A stretch of DNA of 64,000 nucleotides from Paraburkholderia ginsengiterrae. GTDB lineage: Bacteria; Pseudomonadota; Gammaproteobacteria; Burkholderiales; Burkholderiaceae. The translations under genes were made by a program, and so were the position numbers. The notes under the pieces were generated by a model. The model saw only the letters and a program-made list of their open reading frames with translations. It ran no database searches and was not told the DNA's origin. Location: positions 1 through 64,000 of the forward strand of contig NZ_LXKA01000382.1 in NCBI RefSeq assembly GCF_001645125.1, given 5' to 3'. Positions 34,143-43,303 of this stretch are shown piece by piece (position 1 is the stretch's first letter; each line of letters opens with the position of its first letter).

Positions 34143-35174
34143 TCACTGGAGCGAGCCGCGTTGCTGCTGCTCTTTCTCTTGCGACTCGAACAGCGCTTTG
34201 AAATTGCCTTCGCCGAAGCCGTCCTCCCCCCGGCGCTCGATGATCTCGAAAAAGACCGGACCAATCTGGCGCTTCGTAAATCGCTGGAGCAGGAGCTTCT
34301 GGGGACCCTTGCCATCCACCAGGATCCCTCGCTTAGCCAACCGCTCAACGTCGAGGCCATGGTCCGGCAGCCGTGCGTCAATGCCGTCGTAATAGTTCTG
34401 CGACGGTGCGGTCATGAACTCAATGCCAACCGCCTTGAGCTTCTCGATCGTGACTTCGATGTCGGACGTAAGCAACGCAATGTGCTGGATCCCTTCGCCG
34501 CCGTAATCCCGAATGAACTCATCGTTCTGATTGAGTACACCGGGCTGGTCATGAGCGGCCGCAGCTACCGGAATCGAGACGCGTCCGCATGGGCTTACCA
34601 TGGAGCGGGCGCGCATGCCGGACATATGCCCCTTGATTTCCAGATACTGCTTTTCTGCAAATCCGAACGTGTCACGGTAAAAGTCGGCCCAACGATCGAG
34701 ATTTTCGGGGTGAACGATATTGGACGTATGATCGACCGCCATGATATGTGCGTCGCCTACCGCTACTTGCCGGGCTTCGACTGGCAATGAAAAGACTTCG
34801 TGGAAGTCGGTGTCGACGAAGTACACGAGGCTCTCACCAATACCGAGGATCGTTGGTGTATCGATGACAAACATTCCTTCGGTGTCTGGGCTGGCTGTGC
34901 GCGCTCCACCGGAAAGAGCTTGGGCGTGCGCGAGCCGCGCGTCGCTGACGTGGATTCCAATCGCACGCACGGACGCGCCGTGTTTCGACTGGAATGCGCT
35001 TGCGTTGCCGTTGACTATGAATGCGGCCGTGCCTTGCGTCATGAGGTACATTTCGTTCTTCGACTTGCCACGGAGACGAAATCCAAGGCGTTTGAAAAGA
35101 TCGATGAGTTCCGAGGGACGAGGCGAAACGAACTCGACAAATGCAAATCCGTCGGTTTTAACTGGTGTATTCAT
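34143..35174 (-). CDS. hpd: 4-hydroxyphenylpyruvate dioxygenase
   Basis: A 343-residue Fe(II) enzyme that converts 4-hydroxyphenylpyruvate to homogentisate in tyrosine breakdown (EC 1.13.11.27). The three iron ligands are H149 (AVDHTSNIV), H231 (GIQHIALLT) and E310 (PVFFEIIERRG). The typical C-terminal GFGEGNFKALFESQE is present. The length is within the bacterial range. The start is the ATG at 35172-35174; upstream sequence gives only a weak ribosome site. It lies about 100 bases downstream of the hairpin side of no other catabolic partner: homogentisate 1,2-dioxygenase is not in the window, so this may be an extra copy or part of a related 2-oxo-acid oxidation. Confidence 0.93.
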   Translation of the reverse strand: MNTPVKTDGFAFVEFVSPRPSELIDLFKRLGFRLRGKSKNEMYLMTQGTAAFIVNGNASAFQSKHGASVRAIGIHVSDARLAHAQALSGGARTASPDTEGMFVIDTPTILGIGESLVYFVDTDFHEVFSLPVEARQVAVGDAHIMAVDHTSNIVHPENLDRWADFYRDTFGFAEKQYLEIKGHMSGMRARSMVSPCGRVSIPVAAAAHDQPGVLNQNDEFIRDYGGEGIQHIALLTSDIEVTIEKLKAVGIEFMTAPSQNYYDGIDARLPDHGLDVERLAKRGILVDGKGPQKLLLQRFTKRQIGPVFFEIIERRGEDGFGEGNFKALFESQEKEQQQRGSLQ

Positions 35175-35505
35175 GATTACGTAGGTATACGAAGTAAAGG
35201 TTCTGGAGATGATCGCGGTCGCGGGTGCTCTGTGCTGCCTAATAGCCCGCGTCGCAATGTTCCTACACTACTAACCGCTTCCACATGTCGATGGCGTGCT
35301 CCGACGTCCAGGTGCGCGGATCGTCAAATCCGGCGAGTCGTCGTAGGCACGTGAGCCATCGAACGGCCTGCAATGGCAGATTGAGCATGCCCTGACAGTC
35401 TAGTTGCGTGCCAGAGCGCAACGCAGGAAACAGTTTGACTCGCAGACGTATGGCCGTCAGTGGAATGTGGATTTCCGCTCACGATGCCGCAGACAAACGA
35501 CCGGG
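35175..35505 (-). other. Intergenic region with a possible 3' gene remnant
   Basis: On the minus strand the frame ending at 35273 is open for about 70 codons without an ATG at its beginning. It contains QGMLNLPLQAVRWLTCLRRL followed by DDPRTWTSEHAIDMWKRL. The composition looks protein-like, and this may be the tail of a lost gene. I do not recognise the family. The rest of the gap presumably holds the hpd promoter. Confidence 0.25.
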
Positions 35506-35919
35506 TCACTTGCGCGTGGCTGCAACCACCTTGATCTCGACGATCAATTCGGGGCGAGCTAGGGAGGCCACTCCGAGAATTGTCCACGCCGGGAAGTCGG
35601 AGCGGATGTATCGTTCCTTCACTTCCCGGAAGGTAGCAAGTTGCGACCCGATGTCGACATGATAGGAAACGAGTTCGACGACGTCTGTGAAGTCGAGATC
35701 CAGGTGTTGCAGGACCGCTTCGATTCGCCGGAAGGCGACTTCAATCTGTTCCTTGGAATCCTCGGGTATCGATCCGTCGGCACGCAGGCCAATCTGGCCG
35801 GCGACAAAGACCAGTCCATTTGCAGTTACTGCTGGTGAGTATTGGAAAAGATCAAAAATGCGATTGCTTCCGAAAGTTGCGTCATCTTCCGGAAGGCGCA
35901 AGCGCTCGATTTTGCTCAT
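35506..35919 (-). CDS. Rid-family protein (YjgF/YER057c/UK114 superfamily), non-RidA type
   Basis: A 137-residue protein with the Rid fold: SPAVTANGLVFVAGQIGLRADG, FRRIEAVLQHLDLDFTDVV and a final ARPELIVEIKVVAA. RidA proteins hydrolyse reactive enamines and imines to oxo acids and ammonia using an Arg in a PxR(S/T) motif. Here the corresponding stretch is FPAWTILGV, so that Arg is replaced by Trp. It is therefore probably one of the other Rid groups, often found in catabolic operons for aromatic or amino compounds, where ring-opening or imine hydrolysis steps occur. It stands alone between hpd and the Crp/Fnr gene, all on the same strand. Confidence 0.85.
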   Translation of the reverse strand: MSKIERLRLPEDDATFGSNRIFDLFQYSPAVTANGLVFVAGQIGLRADGSIPEDSKEQIEVAFRRIEAVLQHLDLDFTDVVELVSYHVDIGSQLATFREVKERYIRSDFPAWTILGVASLARPELIVEIKVVAATRK

Positions 35920-36020
35920 GACAGTCCTTCAAATCAGCTGGTGTGGGACGTGGAAACTGCTTCCGACGAGCCAGACTTTAAGTGAGCGACAGAGGGACGT
36001 CTGTATAGCGAGTTACAAAA

Positions 36021-36734
36021 TCACCCTAGAAGTTTTGACGGATCGATAACCCAGATGCGGCGCTTCCGGATCTCGATTGCTCCGACTGTTGTCAGCCGTT
36101 TCAACGCGCGTGTAACCGTGACTCGGGTCGCACCTGTCATCGCCGCGATTTGCTCGTGGGTCAAGGTCATAGCTATAAGCGTGCCGTGTACGTGCTTTTC
36201 GCCATACAGTTCGGTCAGCCGTCCCAGCAGCTCGCCTATTCTCATTTCCGGCTTCGGAAGAGCCAGATACTGGATTCGAGATGCCAGGACGCGCTGCTTG
36301 AGCGCGACAATTCGCATTAACGAGATGGCGAGTTCAGGGCGAGACGAGATCGTTTCAATGATTACCCTGATATCAAATTCAACTACCTCGGAATCTTCGA
36401 CTGCGATAGCCGTGGCGATGCGGGGGTAGCCGTCCATCGCCGGACTTTCACCGAACATGGCCCAAGGGCCCATTACCTCGAGAATGAACTCCGCGCCGTC
36501 ACTCTGGAAAATCGAGACCTGGATACGGCCCGCAAGCAGAAAATAGAAAGTAGATCCGAACTCGCCTTGACGATAAATCATGGCGCCCTTGGCGAACTTC
36601 ATTCTCCGGCCGAGATGGGCGGCACGGATCCACGCACCTGCGGTGGCGTCGTCCATATGCCATGTCTCGGTATTCGGCACGGTGCTCTTGCCCAAACCTT
36701 TCTCCATTCTGCTGTGTGGGGCCGGTATGGACAT
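36021..36734 (-). CDS. Crp/Fnr-family transcriptional regulator
   Basis: A protein of about 237 residues. The cyclic-nucleotide-type beta-roll (KFAKGAMIYRQGEFGSTFYF, then GPWAMFGESPAMDG) is followed by a long dimer helix and a winged HTH (LTHEQIAAMTGATRVTVTRA). There is no Fnr cysteine set, so oxygen sensing by 4Fe-4S is unlikely, and key cAMP contacts are not clear. Starts at 36734 or 36707 are both possible; the frame runs further upstream to 36866, but that part lacks family character. It is upstream of the Rid and hpd genes on the same strand and may regulate them. The IS21 remnant begins about 120 bases beyond its start. Confidence 0.83.
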   Translation of the reverse strand: MSIPAPHSRMEKGLGKSTVPNTETWHMDDATAGAWIRAAHLGRRMKFAKGAMIYRQGEFGSTFYFLLAGRIQVSIFQSDGAEFILEVMGPWAMFGESPAMDGYPRIATAIAVEDSEVVEFDIRVIIETISSRPELAISLMRIVALKQRVLASRIQYLALPKPEMRIGELLGRLTELYGEKHVHGTLIAMTLTHEQIAAMTGATRVTVTRALKRLTTVGAIEIRKRRIWVIDPSKLLG

Positions 36735-36849
36735 TGTGTCACGGGAGCGAGGCCATCTGAGCGTTGCGTAGGGTGGTAAGGGTGTACAGACATTGCAATG
36801 GCAAGACATCGAGGAGATGGAACGTGTCGTGTGCCATGCAACTTGCGCA

Positions 36850-37790
36850 TTCATCGCACGCAGCATCCGGACCTATGACGATCTTCAGGGCGAGGAGGTA
36901 GCGGCATGAGCACACCCGCTTACGATCCCGGCCGACTGGCCCTGATGCTCAATGAACTGCGCCTGCCGACCATCGCCCGCCTGTGGCCTGAATTCGCCCA
37001 GCGTTCCGACAAGGAAGGCTGGCAGGCAACTCGACTGCTGGGTGTACTGCTTGAGCACGAACTGGCCGAGCGCGCCAAGCGGCGCATAGAGCGACACCGC
37101 GCCGAGTCGCATCTCGATCCGACCAAGACACTGGCTACCTTCGACTTCGGCATGGTGCCGATGGTCTCCAAAGCTCACTTGATGGCACTGGCGACCGGCG
37201 ATTCATGGCTCGAGAAAGGCGCCACAGTGCTCCTGTTCGGCCCACCAGGAGTCGGCAAGAGTCATCTTGGGGCGGCCATCGGACACGCGCTGATCGACGC
37301 CGGTTACCGGGTGCTGTTCACGCGGACCAGTGAGATTGTGCAGAAGCTGTGGGCCGCACGTCAGAGCCTGCAATTGCCTTCAGCGCTCGCCAAGCTCGAC
37401 CGCTTCGACATGGTCATCCTGGACGACCTGTCGTACGCCCGAAAGGACCAGACCGAAACGAGCGTGTTGTTCGAGCTGATCGCCGAACGATACGAGCGCC
37501 GCAGTCTTCTGATAACCGCCAACCAGCCGTTCTCGGGCTGGAATGACGTGTTTCCAGATCCCGGCATGACCGTCGCTGCGATCGACCGGCTCGTCCATCA
37601 CTCGACGATCTTCGAAATGAACGTCGAAAGCTACCGCCGTCGTACGGCCAGCGACAAACAAACCAACCGGCGCCGACAATCACAGGGAAGGAGCGACAAC
37701 CATGACCGAATAACCACCGACAATCACCCCGGTCGACCGGCCAAAATAATTGACGGTAAGCCGGCCATGCTGCTTGACGCTATCTAGAGA
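36850..37790 (+). mobile_element. IS21-family element remnant (istA tail plus istB)
   Basis: Only the last dozen or so codons of the transposase gene istA remain (RTYDDLQGEEVAA then TGA at 36907-36909, overlapping the istB start in ATGA). They are followed by a complete istB. The left end and nearly all of istA are missing, and no terminal inverted repeats could be identified, so the element is immobile alone. It lies between the Crp/Fnr promoter region and the AbiEi/Xre remnants. Confidence 0.75.
36906..37787 (+). CDS. istB: IS21-family helper ATPase IstB
   Basis: A 293-residue AAA+ ATPase that loads the IS21 transposase on DNA. The Walker A motif is LLFGPPGVGKSHLGAA (near residue 110-125), and Walker B is FDMVILDDLSYA. 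The sensor region is LITANQPFSGW. Typical IstB proteins are about 250-260 residues; this one has a divergent extension of about 35 residues (from about TASDKQTNRR onward, ending DGKPAMLLDAI), probably read-through of the element's end after a frame change. Without istA it cannot transpose its own element, but it could act on related IS21 copies elsewhere. Confidence 0.92.
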   Translation: MSTPAYDPGRLALMLNELRLPTIARLWPEFAQRSDKEGWQATRLLGVLLEHELAERAKRRIERHRAESHLDPTKTLATFDFGMVPMVSKAHLMALATGDSWLEKGATVLLFGPPGVGKSHLGAAIGHALIDAGYRVLFTRTSEIVQKLWAARQSLQLPSALAKLDRFDMVILDDLSYARKDQTETSVLFELIAERYERRSLLITANQPFSGWNDVFPDPGMTVAAIDRLVHHSTIFEMNVESYRRRTASDKQTNRRRQSQGRSDNHDRITTDNHPGRPAKIIDGKPAMLLDAI

Positions 37791-37885
37791 AGCTTGCTAT
37801 CGCGCTGGGTGTCGGAGTCGCTGATTTCTTTGAGTCGCCGTCACGGTTTCAACGTAAGTCGCCTCCCGTCCTTTTCCTTGATTGA
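37778..37885 (+). pseudogene. Xre-type HTH regulator C-terminal remnant
   Basis: Directly past istB a different plus frame reads RYLEKLAIALGVGVADFFES, the typical end of a Cro/C1-type helix-turn-helix domain (LERIAQALGVSLADFF-like), then a short tail ending PVLFLD and TGA at 37883-37885. The frame has a stop at 37775-37777, and the N-terminal HTH is missing. The remnant overlaps the 3' end of the convergent AbiEi gene by about 45 bases. It looks like half of a regulator or antitoxin gene removed by the IS21 event. Confidence 0.55.
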
Positions 37886-38644
37886 CCAGCGTTTTCCCTG
37901 ACTCAGGCGATTTACGTATTTCTGAAGATCTTCCCCCCAAGGGTAACCGCTGCTTTGGCCTAAATCGCGTACTAGCTTCACGACTTTTACGCGGACGCAA
38001 TTTTCCAGCAAGGGGCTGAGAATATCAATGCGCACGTTACGCAACATGTCCGCCAGATGTGCCGCTTCGTCCAGTGATTGCCCTTTTCTGCCTCTCTTCC
38101 CTATATCGCTCGCAAGTTCTAACAGGGCAAGTTCTGGGACCGAAACCAACACGTGCGCGCTTTTGGATGGCAACGGTCGCAGCCATTGAATCACCGAATA
38201 TTGATCGTCAAACAACTGCGTTGTCTGAAACGTGTAGGGCATGTGCTGCTCAATCCAAGTGGGAAAGCGATAGGATTTCGATCCCCACAGCGTGATCCTG
38301 GGTCTGAAGGCAACGTTGTGCCGGACGCCCTGCCAGTCAAGCGCTGTTTTGCCTCCAACGTGCAGTCCGGGAATCCTCCTGCTCAGGTAGGTGATGATCC
38401 CTTCTACAGAAGCAACATCCCCAGCGACTAGATATGCTCCTTTCGACAAGCGTTGGAGCCACCCCGCGTTAACCAGGTAGGTGGTTTGGGCCGGGTTTAT
38501 CTCTAAGCTCCGCAACATCGCTGGATCAAGTGGTTGTCCGCGCGGCGCGTCTTTTATCAGGCGCTGGATTTTTCGATCACTCAAGGTTACCTCATGAGCG
38601 TAGTTTAAAAGATCAAAATTAGCTTTAATTTGAAGTTGGAGCAA
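37841..38644 (-). CDS. Type IV toxin-antitoxin AbiEi-family antitoxin, apparently orphan
   Basis: A 267-residue protein of the AbiEi antitoxin/transcriptional regulator family. It has an N-terminal winged helix (NPAQTTYLVNAGWLQRLSKG then AYLVAGD) and a C-terminal antitoxin domain (HVGGKTALDWQGVRHNV, later VPELALLELASDIGKRG). In intact systems the nucleotidyltransferase toxin AbiEii is encoded immediately downstream and overlapping. Here the downstream side holds only an Xre remnant and an IS21 remnant, and no nucleotidyltransferase motif (GGS...D.D) is visible, so the toxin seems lost. The ATG at 38644 is in an AT-rich stretch. The gene may persist as a repressor or as an anti-addiction element. 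Confidence 0.8.
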   Translation of the reverse strand: MLQLQIKANFDLLNYAHEVTLSDRKIQRLIKDAPRGQPLDPAMLRSLEINPAQTTYLVNAGWLQRLSKGAYLVAGDVASVEGIITYLSRRIPGLHVGGKTALDWQGVRHNVAFRPRITLWGSKSYRFPTWIEQHMPYTFQTTQLFDDQYSVIQWLRPLPSKSAHVLVSVPELALLELASDIGKRGRKGQSLDEAAHLADMLRNVRIDILSPLLENCVRVKVVKLVRDLGQSSGYPWGEDLQKYVNRLSQGKRWSIKEKDGRRLTLKP

Positions 38645-39324
38645 TTAAATTACGACAGAACCGCCCTCGCCGTCAATGGTTTCCGGGGGCAACTATCTGG
38701 TGCGAACGAATTGTTTGACCGGGCTGGTGCCGCACAGCTACGTCTCAGGATTGCAGATTCCGGACCCGGCGAGAGTGCGGCCGGTCTGCGTTCAGCCTGT
38801 GGCGGTCGCGATGTGATCCGGCTGAGCATTGCAATTGGGTGCCGCAGATCGAATACGGAAAGAAAAACGTACTTGGCGTAAGCAGGGCGCGAAGCCGATT
38901 TCATCTGCCCGCTTGTCCAATGTCCGCTGGGGCGAAAGCGTTGGCACGAATGGTTCAGTCTCGGAATCGCCCGACATGCCAAGGCTCGACCGACTATCGC
39001 TTTTAGAACGAACGAAAGCGCGCGTCACACAAGGGGCCCGACCGTTATGGAGGCAATTTTTTGAATTCGGAGGCCATAATTAAAACAGCTACTTAGCGAG
39101 GGCTGTCTCGACCGAGTATATTTTTTGCGATCACCAGATGATCCGGGAGAATAAAACCCGTCATGGATTATTCACCACGTGAACTCTGCCCTGAGTTCAG
39201 CAAGCGGTGAGTGCGCAATACGCCAGGAGGCCGGCCCTGTCCCCAGGCGAGGATTGTACGGATCGGCGGCCGAATCGATCGCCGACCCAAGGTGCCCACT
39301 CGGTATCGAAATGTCGCACTTGGC
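38645..39324. other. Intergenic region without a recognisable gene
   Basis: About 680 bases between two minus-strand genes. ORFs up to 110 codons on either strand overlap each other and show no family resemblance or ribosome site. An AT-rich patch at about 39050-39180 could contain a promoter. No repeat or RNA was supported. Confidence 0.35.
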
Positions 39325-39888
39325 CTACAAGATGCGCCGCAAGACATCGTTGCGGCGATCCGCGTCCAAAAAGCGATGCTTCAACGCACCGAGGATGTGA
39401 AACGCGATGAGCGCGAGCAACGTATAGGCTAACGTCCTATGCAACCACTGGAATACCTTGAACCAATTATCGTTTTTAGGCAGGAGCTCAGGCAACTGCG
39501 CCCCGAAAAACGGTACACCGTCGCTTTGAGTAAATGTGCTCGACATCGAGTAACCCATCAACGGCACCACGATAGCCAAAGCGTACAGTAGGTAATGCGC
39601 TGCCTTGGCGCATTTCTTTTCCCAGTCGGCATGCCCCGCCGGCGGAGCCGGCAGCGTCTTCCGGGAACGGATCGCGAGTTGAACCAGAACGAGCAAAAGA
39701 GTCAGAATCCCGAACTGCTTATGAGTCGGGTAGTACCAGTCGAACTTGGCCGGAAGGTCATCGCTAAGTCTGACCATTGTCCATCCCATCCACAGTTGTC
39801 CGAAGATCAGGAACGCTCTGGCCCAGTGGAGAAGCCGAACGACAAGCGGATACTTGTCTTCCGCCAATTTTGCAACTTGGATTTCCAT
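39325..39888 (-). CDS. Cytochrome b561-family membrane protein
   Basis: A protein of about 187 residues with four hydrophobic helices (about 22-43, 60-77, 100-120, 150-172). Paired histidines able to bind two haem b groups are RLLHWARAF in helix 1, the H in YPTHKQFG, and the C-terminal FQWLHRTLAYTLLALIAFH. This is the bacterial b561/CybB layout, which passes electrons between quinol and periplasmic acceptors. The start at 39888 (MEIQVAKL) is preferred; 39906 and 39900 are in-frame alternatives. The C-terminus is intact. The gene is about 175 bases downstream of the aminotransferase gene on the same strand and could be a separate unit. Confidence 0.85.
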   Translation of the reverse strand: MEIQVAKLAEDKYPLVVRLLHWARAFLIFGQLWMGWTMVRLSDDLPAKFDWYYPTHKQFGILTLLLVLVQLAIRSRKTLPAPPAGHADWEKKCAKAAHYLLYALAIVVPLMGYSMSSTFTQSDGVPFFGAQLPELLPKNDNWFKVFQWLHRTLAYTLLALIAFHILGALKHRFLDADRRNDVLRRIL

Positions 39889-40082
39889 CTCAATTCCCAT
39901 CCTCAACGATCGAAGCGAACTCTTAAAACCTTCGGTCCCGGTAACTCACACCGTGCCGGCAAAAAGCACGGGGTGGCTCGGGACCGCTGATGAAGAATCC
40001 GCAAGCAGACGAGCGAGTGCTCCGCAGGTAGCACACGAGCACTCGCTCCGACGCTCGTGTGTACCTAAGGCAAAAAGCGCTG

Positions 40083-41426
40083 TCAACAGCACTCACGCAG
40101 CGCTTCGTGCAACGCGCGCGCTATCAGGGCCGCCTCGTCCAACGTCAGCGTTAGCGGGGGGGACATGACAACCTTATTGGCGATGGCTCGCACCAGAACG
40201 CCGCGCTTGCGTGCGGCATCGGCGACGCGCGCCGCGAAGCCCTCCATCGGATTGAGGGGTGTTCGGCTCGCCTTGTCGGTCACGAGATCGAGGGCCAGCA
40301 TGAGGCCTTTGCCGCGTACATCCCCCACAGTCTCGAATTCGCGTTTCAGCGGAAGCAACTGCTCGAGCAAATGCTGGCCGACGCTGCCGGCATTCGCAGG
40401 CAGATTCTCGGATTCCACAATGTCTAGCACCGCGAGAGACGCGGCACAGGCGAGCGGGTGTCCGCTGTACGTATAGCCATGCATCACCATATGCGAGAAG
40501 CCGCTTCCGGTTTCGATGGCTTGCGCGATACGCCCGTTGTACATCGTTGCGCCCAGCGGCACGTAGCCTGCGGAGATTCCTTTAGCCAGGCAAAGAATGT
40601 CTGGTGCCACGCCCCAACCTCGACTTCCGAGCATGTTGCCGGTGCGGCCGAAGCCAGTGACCACCTCGTCGGCGATCAGCAGGATGCCGCTTCGATCGCA
40701 CACTTCCCGGACGCGGCGCCAATAAGTGGCCGGCGGTACGATCAGGCCGCCCGCACCCTGCACCGGCTCTGCGATGAATGCGGCAATGGTTTGGGGGCCA
40801 TGAAATGCGATCGTTTCTTCCAACTGTCGGATGCAATGCGCGACGAGCTCCTCCGCGTCCTCACAACCCCAAGGGTTGCGATAGAGCCACGGCGTATCGA
40901 GCAGAACGCAACCCGGCAACAGGGGACCGTGGTTGTAGTGATAGACACCATTGCCTCCGACCGACGTTCCGCCCATATGTACGCCGTGGTAGCCATTACG
41001 CAGCGAGAGGAATTTCGTTCGCGAGGGCTCGCCTGCGGCAACCCAATATTGGCGAGCCATTTTCAGCGCGGTTTCGCACGCGTCGGACCCACCGCTGCCA
41101 AACATCACGCGCTGCATGTCCTCTTGCTCGAACATCGCGCAGAGCCGATCGGCGAGGTCATACACGCGCGGATGCGCAACGCCGTCGAACGTTTGATAGT
41201 AAGAAAGCTCATCCATCTGACGCGCGATCGCGGCTTTCACTTCCGGCCTGTTGTGGCCGACATTGACGTTCCACAATCCGCCGACCCCGTCGAGCATGCG
41301 GTTGCCTTCGACGTCGAACACGTAGTTTCCGTCCCCTCTGGCAATGACGACGGTTGGGGTCGAGTGGCCTGCGGCCGCCGAGCTCATCGGGTGCCAGAAA
41401 CGCTTTTGACGCTGTTGATAGTCCAT
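40083..41426 (-). CDS. Class III aminotransferase (omega-amino acid:pyruvate type)
   Basis: A 447-residue PLP enzyme. The cofactor region shows LFGSGGSDACETALKMAR-like phosphate contacts (FGSGGSDACETALKMAR), the Asp of the pyridine-binding ILIADEVVTGFGRTG, and the Schiff-base Lys in CLAKGISAGYVPLGA. The best family fit is omega-amino acid or beta-alanine:pyruvate and amine:pyruvate transaminases, which turn a primary amine into an aldehyde. The adjacent aldehyde dehydrogenase, 79 bases upstream on the same strand, would oxidise that aldehyde to an acid. Together they look like an amine catabolic pair. The substrate is not determined. Confidence 0.9.
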   Translation of the reverse strand: MDYQQRQKRFWHPMSSAAAGHSTPTVVIARGDGNYVFDVEGNRMLDGVGGLWNVNVGHNRPEVKAAIARQMDELSYYQTFDGVAHPRVYDLADRLCAMFEQEDMQRVMFGSGGSDACETALKMARQYWVAAGEPSRTKFLSLRNGYHGVHMGGTSVGGNGVYHYNHGPLLPGCVLLDTPWLYRNPWGCEDAEELVAHCIRQLEETIAFHGPQTIAAFIAEPVQGAGGLIVPPATYWRRVREVCDRSGILLIADEVVTGFGRTGNMLGSRGWGVAPDILCLAKGISAGYVPLGATMYNGRIAQAIETGSGFSHMVMHGYTYSGHPLACAASLAVLDIVESENLPANAGSVGQHLLEQLLPLKREFETVGDVRGKGLMLALDLVTDKASRTPLNPMEGFAARVADAARKRGVLVRAIANKVVMSPPLTLTLDEAALIARALHEALRECC

Positions 41427-41505
41427 GATGTATCACTCAAGAAGTGCTTGTAAGGAACTGCACAAAACCAATGCTTAGGTGTGGGGCGCTGACGGATATT
41501 GCGTG

Positions 41506-42951
41506 TCACAGTGCCGCGGTGACGACTTTCTCCTCAAGGTAGGATTCGAGCGCGGCCCGGGACAGATCGCGTCCAATGCCGCTGTGCTTGACTCCTCCCC
41601 ACGGCAGGCGCGCATCGAGAGGGCTCCAGCAATTGATTGCCACGGCGCCTACATCGAGACAGTCGGCAACGCGGTGGGCTGTGGCGAGGTTTTGCGTCCA
41701 CAGCGAAGCGGACAAGCCATACGGCGTATCGTTGGCGATGTCGATCGCCTCCTCTTCGGTGTCGAAAGGAATGACCATCCCGACCGGCCCGAACACCTCC
41801 TCGCTTGCGATTCGCATGCTGGGATGCACGCCGCCAAGCACGGTCGGCCTCATGAAATACCCATGCTCAGGTACCGCTTCGTCGCCTGCCAGCCTGATCG
41901 CGCCTTCCGCGATGGCGCCTTGGACATGTGCGCGCACGCGAGCGAGATGACGTTCATTGATCAGCGCCCCCATCTGCGACGACGGGTCCGATGGCGGGCC
42001 AACGCGCATGCTGCGCGCTGCATCGGCGAGCCGCGTTTCCACGGCTTGCGCGAGCGAGCGATGCACGAGCACCCTCGATCCCGCGGCGCACGTCTGGCCT
42101 TGATTGACGAACATCCCAAGCGTCAAGACGGGAATGAGTTGTTCTATATCGGCATCGGCAAAAACGATCTGAGCCGCTTTGCCGCCAAGCTCGAGGGTGA
42201 CGCGCTTGAAGGTTTTGGCTGCTTCAATTGCGATCGAACGCCCTACTTCAGTACTGCCGGTGAAGCTGACCTTGCTGACCAGAGGATGCGCGACTAGCGC
42301 AGGACCTACATGCGCGCCGATACCGTGGACGATGTTGACTACGCCATCTGGAATGCCCGCTTCGCGGGCAAGCTCGCCGAGCCGGGCCACTGCAATGGGA
42401 GCGTCTTCCGAGGGTTTGATGACAACGGTGCAGCCGGCCGCTAGCGCGGGCGCCAGCTTCCATACGGCGATCATGAGCGGCGCGTTCCAAGGAATGATTT
42501 GCGCCGCCACGCCTACCGGCATGCGCTTCGTGTAGTTCAGCGTGCGCCGGCCCATGAACCCGTCGGTGGGGATCGTGCGGCCCTCCAGCTTGTCCGCCCA
42601 GCCTGCGAAGTAGCGAAGTACGTCGACGCTCATCGGCACGTCCATCATTCGCATTTCGATCGGCGGCCGTCCTTGTTCTTCGGCGAGCAGCCTTTGAAAC
42701 GTGTCGCTATCTCGCTCGATCAGATCGGCAAGGCGATGCAGCCAGCGCGCCCGAGCTGCTCCGCCGGCATTGGCCCACTGATCGTCGTGCAAGGCCGCGT
42801 GTGCGGCTTTCACCGCGCGATCGACGTCCTCGTGGTTTGACGCAGGGACCCTGGCCAAGCGCTCGCCGGTCGCCGGGGCGAGCTTGTCGCAAAAGCTGGC
42901 AGACGCAGCCTTGCAATGCCGGCCGCCGATTAGGTTTTCGAGTTCCATCAT
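41506..42951 (-). CDS. NAD(P)-dependent aldehyde dehydrogenase
   Basis: A 481-residue member of the aldehyde dehydrogenase superfamily. The catalytic Cys is in NQGQTCAAGSR, the general-base Glu in VTLELGGKAAQ, and the cofactor region includes IIPWNAPLMIAVWKLAPALA and FTGSTEVGRSIA. The fit is the betaine/semialdehyde/phenylacetaldehyde dehydrogenase group. The tandem ATGs at 42951 and 42948 follow AAGAAGG, whereas the ATG at 42969 lies before that site. It is the upstream partner of the class III aminotransferase and should oxidise the aldehyde released by it. Confidence 0.92.
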   Translation of the reverse strand: MMELENLIGGRHCKAASASFCDKLAPATGERLARVPASNHEDVDRAVKAAHAALHDDQWANAGGAARARWLHRLADLIERDSDTFQRLLAEEQGRPPIEMRMMDVPMSVDVLRYFAGWADKLEGRTIPTDGFMGRRTLNYTKRMPVGVAAQIIPWNAPLMIAVWKLAPALAAGCTVVIKPSEDAPIAVARLGELAREAGIPDGVVNIVHGIGAHVGPALVAHPLVSKVSFTGSTEVGRSIAIEAAKTFKRVTLELGGKAAQIVFADADIEQLIPVLTLGMFVNQGQTCAAGSRVLVHRSLAQAVETRLADAARSMRVGPPSDPSSQMGALINERHLARVRAHVQGAIAEGAIRLAGDEAVPEHGYFMRPTVLGGVHPSMRIASEEVFGPVGMVIPFDTEEEAIDIANDTPYGLSASLWTQNLATAHRVADCLDVGAVAINCWSPLDARLPWGGVKHSGIGRDLSRAALESYLEEKVVTAAL

Positions 42952-43303
42952 CGCCTTCTTGATCCTCAAAGTGGGGTGTCAGGTCGGTTCGCACACCTCG
43001 ATACACGTGATGGGTCATCGCGATTGCCGAAGGGTGCAGCCTCATGTTCGGAGCTACTTTAAGTCGACGACGTGCTCTGGCTTGTCCGCTTTTGGCAATC
43101 GCTGCTTGAGCATCTGAATAGGGAATACCCGACTTTTTTCACGCCGAGAGCTGCATCGTCGAGCCACTTTGGCCCCGCCGCGAAGAGCTTCCGAGAGCGC
43201 GTCATTTCCTCTAACGCCCGACGCAAACGGCTCACCGCCCGGTTGCATCTTTCATCGTCGTCGAATTTTCATAAATACCAAAATGAGGGATTACAGTGCT
43301 TAC

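Noticed and set aside
36906-37787. IstB as part of a functional IS21 element
   Set aside because: The transposase IstA is reduced to its last codons and no terminal repeats were found, so the element is treated as a remnant.
40458-41453. A 331-codon plus-strand ORF opposite the class III aminotransferase
   Set aside because: It is covered entirely by a well-supported gene on the other strand; no ribosome site or family match.
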